This document shows positions 1-7,068 of a stretch of 7,493 nucleotides of DNA, piece after piece. The position numbers and the translations under genes are program-made. The first letter of the stretch is position 1, and the number at the start of each line of letters is the position of its first letter. The stretch lies in the NCBI GenBank assembly GCA_039588335.1, contig JBDGZZ010000198.1, forward strand, positions 1 through 7,493, in the 5' to 3' direction. The notes under the pieces are model-generated. The model did no database searches and had not been told where the DNA came from. It was given only the letters and a program-made list of their open reading frames with translations. Source of the DNA: G020351775 sp039588335. GTDB taxonomy: Bacteria > Gemmatimonadota > Gemmatimonadetes > Gemmatimonadales > GWC2-71-9.

Positions 1-1
1 G

Positions 2-2986
2 CCCACGGCTTCCATCGGTGATGTGACGCTAGCGCCATCCAACCCCAACGTGATCTGGGTCGGGACCGGAGAGCCGCAGAATCGCCAGAGTTCACCTTGG
101 GGAAACGGGGTCTACAAGTCCACCGATGCCGGGCGGACTTGGAAACACATGGGTTTGGATGACACACGTCACATTGGCCGCATCGTCATTCATCCGAGCA
201 ATCCGAATGTCGTGTACGTGGCGGCTGTCGGTCACCTTTGGGGACCAAACGAGGACCGGGGAGTCTATCGCACGTCAGACGGTGGCGAAACATGGGAGAA
301 GGTGCTGTACGTAGACGAGAACACCGGCGCGATCGATCTGGCCATGCATCCCGGAGATGGCAACACATTGTTTGCAGCCATGTACCAGCGCCGCCGCACG
401 GGATTCGGATTCAACGGTGGTGGGCCGGGTAGCGGTATCTACCGGACGATTGACGGTGGGAGTACCTGGGAGGAACTGACCGAGGGGCTCCCTGAAGGAG
501 ACAAAGGCCGCATAGGACTAGACGTCTACCGGCGTGATGGCAATCTCGTGTACGCCGTCGTGGAGGCAGACGCCCGCAATCCCGTTCGTTCGTTCGGAGG
601 TCCGCAGCAGCCGGCCGGTGAGCGCAAGAGTGGTGTTTTCCGTTCGACAGACCGGGGCGAAACCTGGGAGAAGGTGAGCAGCACCAATCCCCGGCCCATG
701 TACTACAGCCAGATTCGCATCGATCCCAACGATTCAGAGCGGATATATGTACTGGGAACGCAGCTGGCGGTGTCGGATGATGGCGGTAAGACCTTCCGCA
801 ATGATGGGGCAAATGCAATCCACGTCGATCACCACGCCCTATGGATCGACCCGTCTGATTCCGACCACCTGATTATCGGTAGCGACGGCGGTGTGGCTGC
901 GTCATTCGATCGCTCAGAAAACTGGAGAATGTACGACAACCTTGCGATCGGTCAGTTCTATCAGGTCGGCGTGGACATGCGGGATCCCTATTACGTCTGC
1001 GGTGGGCTGCAAGACAACAGTTCGTGGTGTGGCCCCAATCAGACTCTTAACCGATACGGGGTACGAAACGCCGACTGGTACGACGTGTGGGGTGGAGACG
1101 GGTTCTTCAACCTCGTGGATCCAACCGACCACACCGTCATGTTCACCGAATCTCAAGGTGGAAACCTGGGCCGGGTTGACGTAACGACTGGTGAGGGAAC
1201 TCGTATACGGCCAGTCCCTCGACCCGTAGAGGGCCAAGAGGAAGAGGAGGACCGCTCATTCCGATTCAACTGGGATGCTCCGATAGCTATTTCCGCGCAC
1301 GACCCAGCGACGATCTACATTGGTGCCAACGTACTGCTCAAGTCACCTGATCGCGGCGTAACGTGGCAGGAGATCAGTCCTGACTTGACCAAACAGATCG
1401 ATCGGAAAGAGCTGGAGATCATGGGGGTGATAGGGTCCGAGCCCATGATTTCCGCCAACGACGGAACCTCGACGTACGGCAACATCACGACGGTCGGTGA
1501 GTCACCGTTGAACGCCGACCTGATCTATGTGGGCACCGACGACGGCAACCTCCAAGTAACCAGGGATGGAGGGACCACATGGACCGACCTGACATCGAAG
1601 CTACGGGGTCTTCCGGAGCGGACATACGTGAGCCGCGTGGTCCCATCTCGTTTTGTCGAGCGGAGAGTCTACGCCACGTTCGACGGGCATCGCAACGATG
1701 ACTACATGCCTTACGTCTTCGTCAGCGAGGATTACGGACAAGGCTGGAGGGTCATCACCGATGGGTTGCCACACGGTTGGTCGGTCAACGTCATCGCCGA
1801 GCATGGAAACAACGAAAACTTGCTGTTCCTCGGTAACGAGGTGGGTCTCTTCTTCTCGATCGACCGTGGTGACGGTTGGGTGCGCTTGAAGAACAATATG
1901 CCGACGGTGCCGGTTGATGACATTGTGATCCATGCGCGCGACAACGATCTGGTGGTAGGCACGCACGGCCGCAGCATCTGGATCATGGACGACATCACTC
2001 CGTTGGAACTGTTGACCGAGGACGTGCTGACATCTGTGGCGCAAGTGTTTCCCGTCCGACCGGCGACCATGTATTCGCTCGCCGGTGGCTGGCCATTCTG
2101 GCATGCGACCTATGCAGCGCCCAACCCGCCAATCGGCGCACGTATCCGCTACTACCTGAAGGACAAGCTGTCCGCCGAAGAGGCACCGGTTGCTGAGCAG
2201 TCCGGCTCCGACGGCAGAGGACCCAACGCTCAGGGACCTGGGCGGCAACGCGGTGGCCAGGGCGACGATGAAATCATGGCCAAGCTGACCATCGTAGATG
2301 AGGGCGGTGACGTCGTTCGCGAATTGGAAGGGCCGGGTGATCCGGGAGTCCACGAGGTGTTATGGGATCTACGAATCGCTCCGCCGTATGAAGCACCGTC
2401 GGGTCAACGTGGTGGTTTCGGCGGACCGCCGCGAGGACCGCGTGTAATGCCCGGTAGCTACACGGTGCGATTGCAGGTAGCCGGTGCGACGTTCTCACAG
2501 GAGATCGAGGTTCGCGGAGACCCGCGTATTCAGATTTCGGACGCCGACCGGCAGGCGCGGCAGGCGGCACTCATGAGCCTGCACGATTTGAACAAGTCCA
2601 TTCGGAGTGCCAACCAAGCCGTAGCTCGGATCAGCGGGCAGGTGTCGGACATACAGGCTCTGCTGGAGGCGAGCGAAAACGCTCCGGACGAACTGAAGGA
2701 AGAGGCCGAGCAATTGAGCGATTCCATAGGGGAGTTGCGCCAAGAACTGAACCAGGCCAGCCGGGACGCGCGGGTTGCGAATTCGATCGACGGGTCTACG
2801 ACCCGCCCAACCGCCGACCAGGAGTGGCAGATCGACCGCGCCTGGGAGCAAGTTCCAGGACTGGTGCAGCAGATAAACGAGATGGTCACGACTCGGCTAC
2901 CGGCCCTCTACCGTGCGTGTGACGAGCATGGTATCAGGCCCGATCCAGGAAAGCCTATCGAGGTACCGAAGAAACCGGGCGGATGA
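2..2986 (+). CDS. Asp-box (BNR/sortilin-like) beta-propeller protein, 5' truncated
   Basis: The reading frame is open to the window's left edge and continues upstream of the first usable GTG at 23 (visible residues PTASIGD before it), so the true start lies outside and 994 residues are seen. Counting from Val at 23-25, Asp boxes (S/T-x-D-x-G-x-T/G-W/F) occur at about residues 33-40, 84-91, 142-149, 208-215, 251-258, 441-448, 513-520, 568-575 and 612-619, with a degenerate one near 295-301. This indicates one large or two stacked beta-propellers of the sortilin/Vps10-like superfamily. After about 675 comes a beta-sandwich-like region (GPGDPGVHEVLWDLR, then PGSYTVRLQVAG) interrupted by Gly/Gln/Arg/Pro-rich stretches at 727-748 and 793-806. 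A long helical, probably coiled-coil segment follows at about 838-960. Relatives are usually exported and annotated as glycosyl hydrolases, but Asp boxes are structural and I see no catalytic site, so enzymatic function is unproven. The signal peptide would be upstream. Confidence 0.9.
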   Translation, partial: PTASIGDVTLAPSNPNVIWVGTGEPQNRQSSPWGNGVYKSTDAGRTWKHMGLDDTRHIGRIVIHPSNPNVVYVAAVGHLWGPNEDRGVYRTSDGGETWEKVLYVDENTGAIDLAMHPGDGNTLFAAMYQRRRTGFGFNGGGPGSGIYRTIDGGSTWEELTEGLPEGDKGRIGLDVYRRDGNLVYAVVEADARNPVRSFGGPQQPAGERKSGVFRSTDRGETWEKVSSTNPRPMYYSQIRIDPNDSERIYVLGTQLAVSDDGGKTFRNDGANAIHVDHHALWIDPSDSDHLIIGSDGGVAASFDRSENWRMYDNLAIGQFYQVGVDMRDPYYVCGGLQDNSSWCGPNQTLNRYGVRNADWYDVWGGDGFFNLVDPTDHTVMFTESQGGNLGRVDVTTGEGTRIRPVPRPVEGQEEEEDRSFRFNWDAPIAISAHDPATIYIGANVLLKSPDRGVTWQEISPDLTKQIDRKELEIMGVIGSEPMISANDGTSTYGNITTVGESPLNADLIYVGTDDGNLQVTRDGGTTWTDLTSKLRGLPERTYVSRVVPSRFVERRVYATFDGHRNDDYMPYVFVSEDYGQGWRVITDGLPHGWSVNVIAEHGNNENLLFLGNEVGLFFSIDRGDGWVRLKNNMPTVPVDDIVIHARDNDLVVGTHGRSIWIMDDITPLELLTEDVLTSVAQVFPVRPATMYSLAGGWPFWHATYAAPNPPIGARIRYYLKDKLSAEEAPVAEQSGSDGRGPNAQGPGRQRGGQGDDEIMAKLTIVDEGGDVVRELEGPGDPGVHEVLWDLRIAPPYEAPSGQRGGFGGPPRGPRVMPGSYTVRLQVAGATFSQEIEVRGDPRIQISDADRQARQAALMSLHDLNKSIRSANQAVARISGQVSDIQALLEASENAPDELKEEAEQLSDSIGELRQELNQASRDARVANSIDGSTTRPTADQEWQIDRAWEQVPGLVQQINEMVTTRLPALYRACDEHGIRPDPGKPIEVPKKPGG

Positions 2987-3005
2987 ACCGTCCGGAAACC
3001 AAACT

Positions 3006-3055
3006 GCGGGAAGTGGGAAGCAAGAGCCGTGGGCGGCTCGATTCCCATTTCCCGC
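3006..3055. repeat. Long imperfect palindrome / hairpin in the intergenic gap
   Basis: Positions 3006-3019 (GCGGGAAGTGGGAA) pair with 3042-3055 (TTCCCATTTCCCGC) over 14 bp with a single G-T wobble. Inside, 3024-3029 (GAGCCG) pairs with 3034-3039 (CGGCTC) around the loop TGGG. It lies 20 bases after the propeller gene's stop. There is no clear T-run after it (TTCTCGTTT only), so it is a poor intrinsic terminator. It could act as an mRNA 3'-end stabiliser or be a dispersed REP-like element; the GGGAA-rich arms resemble short palindromic repeats scattered in several bacterial genomes. Only one copy is visible here, so dispersal is inference. Confidence 0.65.
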
Positions 3056-3095
3056 TTCTCGTTTGCGTGCCACCAGAATGCACTCGTCTATTACG

Positions 3096-4046
3096 ATGAC
3101 CAACCCGATCGACCAATTCATACGACACCAGGGATTCATGGTATTGGATGGGGGGCTTGCCACCGAGTTGGAGGCCCGCGGCGCCGATATCGAGGGCGAA
3201 CTCTGGTCTGCCAAAGTGCTGCTCGAGGACACGGATCTCATCCGTGAAGTCCATCTCGACTACCTCAAGGCAGGGGCTGACTGCATCGTGAGCACGACGT
3301 ATCAGGCATCGTTGCAAGGCTTCGCCAAGCGCGGAATGAGCCAAGCCGAGGCCGCGGATCTGCTGCGTCTGTCGGTGAGTCTCGCGGTTCAAGCCCGCGA
3401 CGAGTTCTGGGACATTCCGGCGAATCGCGTGGGCCGTTTACGGCCAATTGTCGGGGCCAGTGTTGGTCCTTACGGTGCCTTCCTGGCGGATGGATCCGAG
3501 TACCGAGGAGATTATGATATCGATGAGGGTGGCCTCTACGAATTTCATAGGGAGAGGTGGGCCATTCTGGCGGCGGCCGGAGCCGATGTAATGGCGTGCG
3601 AGACAATTCCTTCCAGGCCGGAGACAATAGCCCTAGCGAGTCTCTTGCGGGAGACTCCGGACGCCCAGGCGTGGATCAGTTTCAACTGTCGCGATGAGAG
3701 GCACATTGCAGACGGCGAGCCGATCGGAAGAGTGCTCGAGGTAATCGCCGGATCGCCACTAGTGATTGCAGTGGGCGCCAACTGCACGTCACCACGCTTG
3801 ATACCAGGCCTCATAGGGGAATTCAAGAAGCTTACGGACCTACCTGTGATGATGTACCCCAACTCGGGGGAAGAATGGGATGCGGTGCAAAAACGGTGGC
3901 GCGGTATCGCCGCTCCGGTCGACTTCGGTGCAGCCGGTCGCGAGTGGCATTCTCTCGGGGCCCAATGCATAGGTGGATGTTGCCGCACGGGGCCGGAACA
4001 TGTGACTCGTATGAGACAGGCCGTGGCTGAAGGGACGGGACACTGA
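3096..4046 (+). CDS. mmuM: Homocysteine S-methyltransferase (S-methylmethionine-dependent type)
   Basis: A cytoplasmic zinc enzyme that transfers a methyl group from S-methylmethionine (or S-adenosylmethionine) to homocysteine, giving methionine. The 316-residue product matches the E. coli MmuM length (about 310) and pattern throughout: LDGGLATELEARG near 17-29, LWSAKVL near 36-42, IREVHLDYLKAGAD near 49-62, SVGPYGAFLADGSEYRGDY near 122-140, ACET at 167-170, and MYPNSGE at 253-259. The zinc-binding cysteines are all present: Cys230 in GANC, and Cys295-Cys296 in GGCCR. The frame is open back to 2913, but that stretch overlaps the propeller gene and translates the hairpin. ATG 3096 gives the family-like N-terminus; ATG 3078 is an in-frame alternative, and neither has a clear Shine-Dalgarno. 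No MmuP-type permease is adjacent. The esterase gene follows 6 bases downstream, suggesting one transcript. Confidence 0.93.
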   Translation: MTNPIDQFIRHQGFMVLDGGLATELEARGADIEGELWSAKVLLEDTDLIREVHLDYLKAGADCIVSTTYQASLQGFAKRGMSQAEAADLLRLSVSLAVQARDEFWDIPANRVGRLRPIVGASVGPYGAFLADGSEYRGDYDIDEGGLYEFHRERWAILAAAGADVMACETIPSRPETIALASLLRETPDAQAWISFNCRDERHIADGEPIGRVLEVIAGSPLVIAVGANCTSPRLIPGLIGEFKKLTDLPVMMYPNSGEEWDAVQKRWRGIAAPVDFGAAGREWHSLGAQCIGGCCRTGPEHVTRMRQAVAEGTGH

Positions 4047-4052
4047 TCTACA

Positions 4053-4694
4053 ATGAAACAGCACCACATTCAGGTTCCCCGCTCGGCGCGCTATTTAACG
4101 CTCGGCAAAGTCGGCCCCAGCCTTAAACAGGTGTGGTTTGTTTGCCATGGTTACAGCCAGCTAGCAACGCAGTTCATCAAGTACTTCAAGGTGTTGGACG
4201 ACGGAACCCGGTTGATCGTAGCACCGGAGGGGTTATCACGGTTCTACGTGGACCATGCAACAGGGAAGATTGGGGCGAGCTGGATGACCAAGGAAGATCG
4301 TCTGACTGAGATCGATGATTACGTTCGCTATCTCGACACTCTGTACGAGCATGTGTTTGACGGAGTGGAACGCTCGTCGGTTCGATTCGTCGCACTTGGC
4401 TTCTCTCAGGGGGCGGCGACGATCTCGCGCTGGATTACGCGTAGCAAGGTGCGAACCGACAAGGTGATTCTGTGGGGTGGGCTGATCCCATCGGATGTCG
4501 ATCTGACTGGCGACGGTGAGTGGCTTGACGGATCGGACCTCACCATCGTCGTGGGAGACCGAGACGAGTATGCAGACGATGAGAGGGTGCGCGAGATGGC
4601 AGCGCGGCTGCACGATAGCCGAACTCGCTATTCACTGATCCGATTCGAGGGAGGCCACCGCATGGACAAGGAAGTGCTGCATGTGCTGGGATAG
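4053..4694 (+). CDS. Alpha/beta-hydrolase, phospholipase/carboxylesterase type
   Basis: A 213-residue single-domain serine hydrolase resembling the small Abhydrolase_2 (phospholipase/carboxylesterase) family, usually 200-220 residues. The oxyanion-hole motif CHGYSQ is at 31-36. The nucleophile is Ser118 in the elbow GFSQG (116-120), the likely acid is Asp171 in VVGDRDEY (Asp169 possible), and the histidine is His202 in EGGHRMD, so the triad appears complete. There is no signal peptide or membrane segment, so it should be cytoplasmic. The ATG follows the mmuM stop after 6 bases. A weak purine stretch (AGGGACGGGA, 4031-4040) lies inside the mmuM end, consistent with coupled expression. The natural ester substrate cannot be told from sequence. 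No terminator is visible after its stop. Confidence 0.85.
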   Translation: MKQHHIQVPRSARYLTLGKVGPSLKQVWFVCHGYSQLATQFIKYFKVLDDGTRLIVAPEGLSRFYVDHATGKIGASWMTKEDRLTEIDDYVRYLDTLYEHVFDGVERSSVRFVALGFSQGAATISRWITRSKVRTDKVILWGGLIPSDVDLTGDGEWLDGSDLTIVVGDRDEYADDERVREMAARLHDSRTRYSLIRFEGGHRMDKEVLHVLG

Positions 4695-4753
4695 AGGTAA
4701 TCCGGACCACGTGGCGGTGGACGTTGCGAACGGGGAATAGACCATCAACGATT

Positions 4754-4759
4754 AAGGAG
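4754..4759 (+). promoter_or_regulatory. Shine-Dalgarno AAGGAG
   Basis: AAGGAG lies 9 bases before ATG 4769. It decides the start of the secreted hydrolase gene in favour of 4769, rather than in-frame codons further up such as the one at 4724. Confidence 0.8.
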
Positions 4760-4768
4760 CCACAGACC

Positions 4769-5836
4769 ATGAAGTGTACTGTGTCCACATTTCGCTCATT
4801 GGCGCTGGCGCTCGGCTTTGCCGGTGTGATCCTACCCGCCGACATGGCGGCACAGGCGTCGGGGGACGTTGAGGAGATCAAGAACTTGCTCGAACGGCAC
4901 ATCGAGAGTCTGCAGCATCAACTCGCAGCGGTAAATCGCCGTATCGACGACGTCATGTTCTTCCACCGGGTTGGGGATATTGCGGACATTGATATCGTGT
5001 CCTTCACTGGTCCTCCACGGAGGTACGAGCCGAACCCGACCGCACAGGGTGCCGGGAATCCACTCCGCATATCGGCCTACGTCTTCATTCCAAAGAACCT
5101 CGATCGATCGAAGAGACAACCGCTGATCGTGTACCCTCACGGGGGAGTCCACAGCAACTTCAGCACGGGAACCACGAACCGGCTCCGGGAGATGCTGGAG
5201 CAAGGCTACACTGTAGTGGCTCCGGAGTACCGGGGGAGTACCGGATACGGAGGCGGATTATACAGAGCCATCGACTACGGCGGCCTCGAGATTGAAGACA
5301 CCTACGCCGCTCGCAATTTCATGTTGGAGAACTACGACTTCTTGGATGATTCTCGTGTTGGCATCGTCGGATGGAGCCACGGCGGACTGCACGCCTTGAT
5401 GAACATCTTCGAACATCCGGACGCGTACGCCGTAGCCTATGCCGGGGTCCCCGTAAGTGACCTCATTGCTCGCATGGGATACAAGACTCAGGGGTACCGT
5501 GATCTCTACTCAGTAGACTACCACATTGGAAAATCGGCATACGAAGATGTCGAGGAGTATCGGAGCCGATCGCCGTCGTGGAACACTCATAAATACGACG
5601 GGACACCCCTTTTGATTCACACTACGACGAACGACGCGGATGTGAACGTGCTGGAAGTGGAGCGACTGATCCAGGCACTGAAATCAGAGGGCAAGACAGG
5701 CTTTCAATACAAGATCTATGACGACGCACCCGGAGGCCACGGGTTCAACAGGTTGGATACGCAACTCGCCAAGGAGTCGCGACACGAGATCTGGGCGTTT
5801 CTGGCGCGTCACCTGACACCTGACAATCCCAGATAA
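4769..5836 (+). CDS. Secreted S9-type (prolyl oligopeptidase-like) alpha/beta-hydrolase
   Basis: A 355-residue exported serine hydrolase. Residues 1-30 form a Sec signal peptide: Lys2 and Arg9, a hydrophobic core LALALGFAGVIL, and a probable cut after AQA (28-30). A strongly helical, coiled-coil-like segment follows at about 32-62. The catalytic domain runs from about 98 to 350: an YPHGG oxyanion motif at 122-126, PEYRGSTGYG at 152-161, nucleophile Ser203 in GWSHGG, Asp289 (or Asp291) in TTNDADVNV as the likely acid, and His324 in GGHGF. This pattern is typical of the C-terminal peptidase domain of family S9, but the N-terminal beta-propeller that normally gates S9 peptidases is absent. It may therefore be an acylaminoacyl/dipeptidyl-type peptidase that acts as a bare domain, or an esterase; substrate is unknown. 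It has its own strong RBS and a terminator 25 bases after its stop. Confidence 0.88.
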   Translation: MKCTVSTFRSLALALGFAGVILPADMAAQASGDVEEIKNLLERHIESLQHQLAAVNRRIDDVMFFHRVGDIADIDIVSFTGPPRRYEPNPTAQGAGNPLRISAYVFIPKNLDRSKRQPLIVYPHGGVHSNFSTGTTNRLREMLEQGYTVVAPEYRGSTGYGGGLYRAIDYGGLEIEDTYAARNFMLENYDFLDDSRVGIVGWSHGGLHALMNIFEHPDAYAVAYAGVPVSDLIARMGYKTQGYRDLYSVDYHIGKSAYEDVEEYRSRSPSWNTHKYDGTPLLIHTTTNDADVNVLEVERLIQALKSEGKTGFQYKIYDDAPGGHGFNRLDTQLAKESRHEIWAFLARHLTPDNPR

Positions 5837-5861
5837 TGAGGGCACGATGGAATCAGGAGAC

Positions 5862-5897
5862 CGAACCCCGGGGCCTGGCCCCGGGGTTTGTGTTTTC
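5862..5897 (+). terminator. Rho-independent terminator
   Basis: AACCCCGGGGC (5864-5874) pairs perfectly with GCCCCGGGGTT (5878-5888) around the 3-base loop CTG. The stem can be extended by a G-T and a C-G pair. A T-rich tail (TTTGTGTTTTCT) follows. It lies just after the secreted hydrolase gene and ends that transcription unit. Confidence 0.9.
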
Positions 5898-5983
5898 TGA
5901 AGCGGGTGTGTTCTCATACCAGTAGCCGACCTCGCCCTCTCAGGTCATTCCTCGTAGTTTGCAGCAAACACACAGCTGAGCTC

Positions 5984-6139
5984 ATGGGCATGTCTCCGCG
6001 TTCGACCGGTCGCCAGTCCCTGGTGGTTCCGCCCCGCAGGGGGGAGCGAAGACGCCGCAGGCTGCGCCGAATCCTGTGGGCGCTGGTGGCTGTCCTGTCG
6101 GCTGTTGTGGCTTTCACCATCTTGTTGCTGCTCAGGTAA
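5984..6139 (+). CDS. Small Arg-rich single-pass membrane protein (hypothetical)
   Basis: I do not recognise a family. From ATG 5984 the product is 51 residues (an alternative ATG at 5990 gives 49). It has a polar N-terminus, an arginine-dense stretch at about 18-29 (RRGERRRRRLRR), one hydrophobic helix at about 30-50 (ILWALVAVLSAVVAFTILLLL) and a final Arg. By the positive-inside rule the N-terminus should face the cytoplasm, leaving almost nothing outside, like a tail-anchored protein. Third codon positions are mostly G/C, as in its neighbours. The stop lies 5 bases before the phosphatase start, and its last codons contain that gene's probable ribosome site, suggesting coupling. There is no strong Shine-Dalgarno of its own. 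The frame is open back to 5888, but that part runs through the terminator tail and looks non-coding. Confidence 0.5.
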   Translation: MGMSPRSTGRQSLVVPPRRGERRRRRLRRILWALVAVLSAVVAFTILLLLR

Positions 6140-6144
6140 CTCGG

Positions 6145-6921
6145 GTGGCTCTTACACCCCCTCCCGAAGGGGTCTTTCTGGACCTCGATGGAACTCTATA
6201 CGAAGCGGACCAAGCCATACCCGGTGCTGCCGCGGCGGTGGATGCTCTCCGGCAATCCGGCTTGCCCCTGCGATTCATCACCAATACCTCGAGGCTGTCA
6301 CGCAGGGCCGTGTTCGAAGGGCTGAACGAACTTGGTGTCCAGGCCAAACTTGACGAGGTATACACCACCGGAGTGGCTGCCGCATCATGGCTGAGGGGCC
6401 ACGGCATCGAGCGGGTTTCACTCCTGATTCCTGAATCGACGTTCGAAGATTTCACCGACCTCGTCATGGATGACAACGGTCCACAGGCTGTGGTAGTTGG
6501 CGATCTGGGGACTGCTTGGACCTTTGGACATTTGAACAGGGCCTTCCGCGCAGTGTTGAACGGGGCACAGCTTGTGGCGATGCACAGAAACCGCTACTGG
6601 AGGACTTCCGACGGTCTCACCCTCGACGCCGGCCCCTTTGTGACCGCTCTGGAGTACGCTGCCGGGGTGGCCGCAACTACCGTGGGCAAGCCCAGCCCAC
6701 AGTTCTTTCAGATAGCCGCCGATTCTCTTGGTGTTCCAGTCAGTGATGTGGTGATGGTCGGTGACGACTTGGAGAACGATGTCGATGGCATTCAGCGAAT
6801 CGGCGGAAGGGGAATCTTGGTTAGGACCGGAAAGTTCAGGCACGCCGACCTGGACTCCTCGCCGGTGCAACCGGCTGCCGTCCTCGATTCAATATGTGAC
6901 CTGCCGGATCTGATGTTGTGA
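6145..6921 (+). CDS. HAD-IIA family phosphatase, LHPP-like
   Basis: A 258-residue cytoplasmic HAD hydrolase with a C2 cap (subfamily IIA, the NagD/LHPP group). Motif I is FLDLDGTLYE at 11-20 with Asp13 the nucleophile and Asp15 the acid/base. Motif II is FITNTS at 44-49, motif III Lys182 in GKPSPQFF, and motif IV VGDDLENDV at 205-213 with Asp207/Asp208 for Mg2+. The cap and C-terminus (RYWRTSDGLTLDAGPFVTAL, then VRTGKFR at 226-232) closely resemble LHPP, the phospholysine/phosphohistidine inorganic pyrophosphate phosphatase, from memory of that protein. The physiological phospho-substrate here is unknown. GTG 6145 is chosen because it starts right before the conserved motif I region and has AGG (6134-6136) 8 bases ahead. 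The frame extends to GTG 6076, but that part overlaps the small membrane protein and does not look like a HAD N-terminus. Confidence 0.88.
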   Translation: MALTPPPEGVFLDLDGTLYEADQAIPGAAAAVDALRQSGLPLRFITNTSRLSRRAVFEGLNELGVQAKLDEVYTTGVAAASWLRGHGIERVSLLIPESTFEDFTDLVMDDNGPQAVVVGDLGTAWTFGHLNRAFRAVLNGAQLVAMHRNRYWRTSDGLTLDAGPFVTALEYAAGVAATTVGKPSPQFFQIAADSLGVPVSDVVMVGDDLENDVDGIQRIGGRGILVRTGKFRHADLDSSPVQPAAVLDSICDLPDLML

Positions 6922-6935
6922 CAACGTCTTGACTC

Positions 6936-6987
6936 AGCCTTCCGCTTGTCAATGTTGGCCGGAAAACACATCTTAGGAGCCTTCCGC
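6936..6987. repeat. Spaced 10-bp direct repeat AGCCTTCCGC
   Basis: AGCCTTCCGC occurs at 6936-6945 and again at 6978-6987, 42 bases start to start (about four helical turns). The match extends to 12 of 13 bases (AGCCTTCCGC-T/C-TG). It lies in the gap after the phosphatase stop. It could be a pair of sites for a DNA-binding regulator or a chance duplication. Confidence 0.4.
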
Positions 6988-7016
6988 CTGCGGCGGTAAT
7001 TGGACCGCGTTGATAC

Positions 7017-7045
7017 AGGCCGGGCCCGAGGCTCGGCCTTTCTGA
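7017..7045 (+). terminator. Terminator-like hairpin after the phosphatase gene
   Basis: AGGCCGGGCC (7017-7026) pairs with GGCTCGGCCT (7030-7039) over 10 bp, including one G-T pair, with the loop CGA. A short T-rich tail (TTTCT) follows. It lies about 95 bases after the phosphatase stop and 60 bases before the next gene, so it could end the upstream transcript or act as an attenuator in the leader of the FMN reductase gene. Confidence 0.7.
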
Positions 7046-7068
7046 TCGTTAACCGAAGCTAAGACCTG

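Noticed and set aside
411..818. 135-codon - strand frame over the propeller gene
   Set aside because: His/Arg/Cys-rich low-quality translation typical of a shadow frame.
1601..2353. 250-codon open frame on the - strand inside the propeller gene
   Set aside because: It lies wholly antisense to a well-supported coding region, has no recognisable domain, and its composition fits the complement of GC-biased codons.
2913..3095. Upstream extension of mmuM to 2913
   Set aside because: It overlaps the end of the propeller gene and translates the palindrome; it matches nothing at the MmuM N-terminus.
3545..4069. 174-codon - strand frame over mmuM
   Set aside because: Antisense to the highly conserved MmuM coding sequence, with no family resemblance.
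4724..4768. Upstream start for the secreted hydrolase
   Set aside because: The AAGGAG site and signal peptide fit ATG 4769; the extra residues would disrupt the signal peptide.
5888..5983. Longer version of the small membrane protein from 5888
   Set aside because: It would begin inside the terminator tail; no Shine-Dalgarno is seen and the translation looks random.
5889..5983. Promoter between the terminator and the small gene (TTGTGT and a TCTCAT-like -10)
   Set aside because: The hexamers are too degenerate to support a promoter call.
6076..6144. Upstream start for the HAD phosphatase at GTG 6076
   Set aside because: The added Cys/Gly/His residues are unlike a HAD N-terminus and overlap the better-supported small membrane protein frame.
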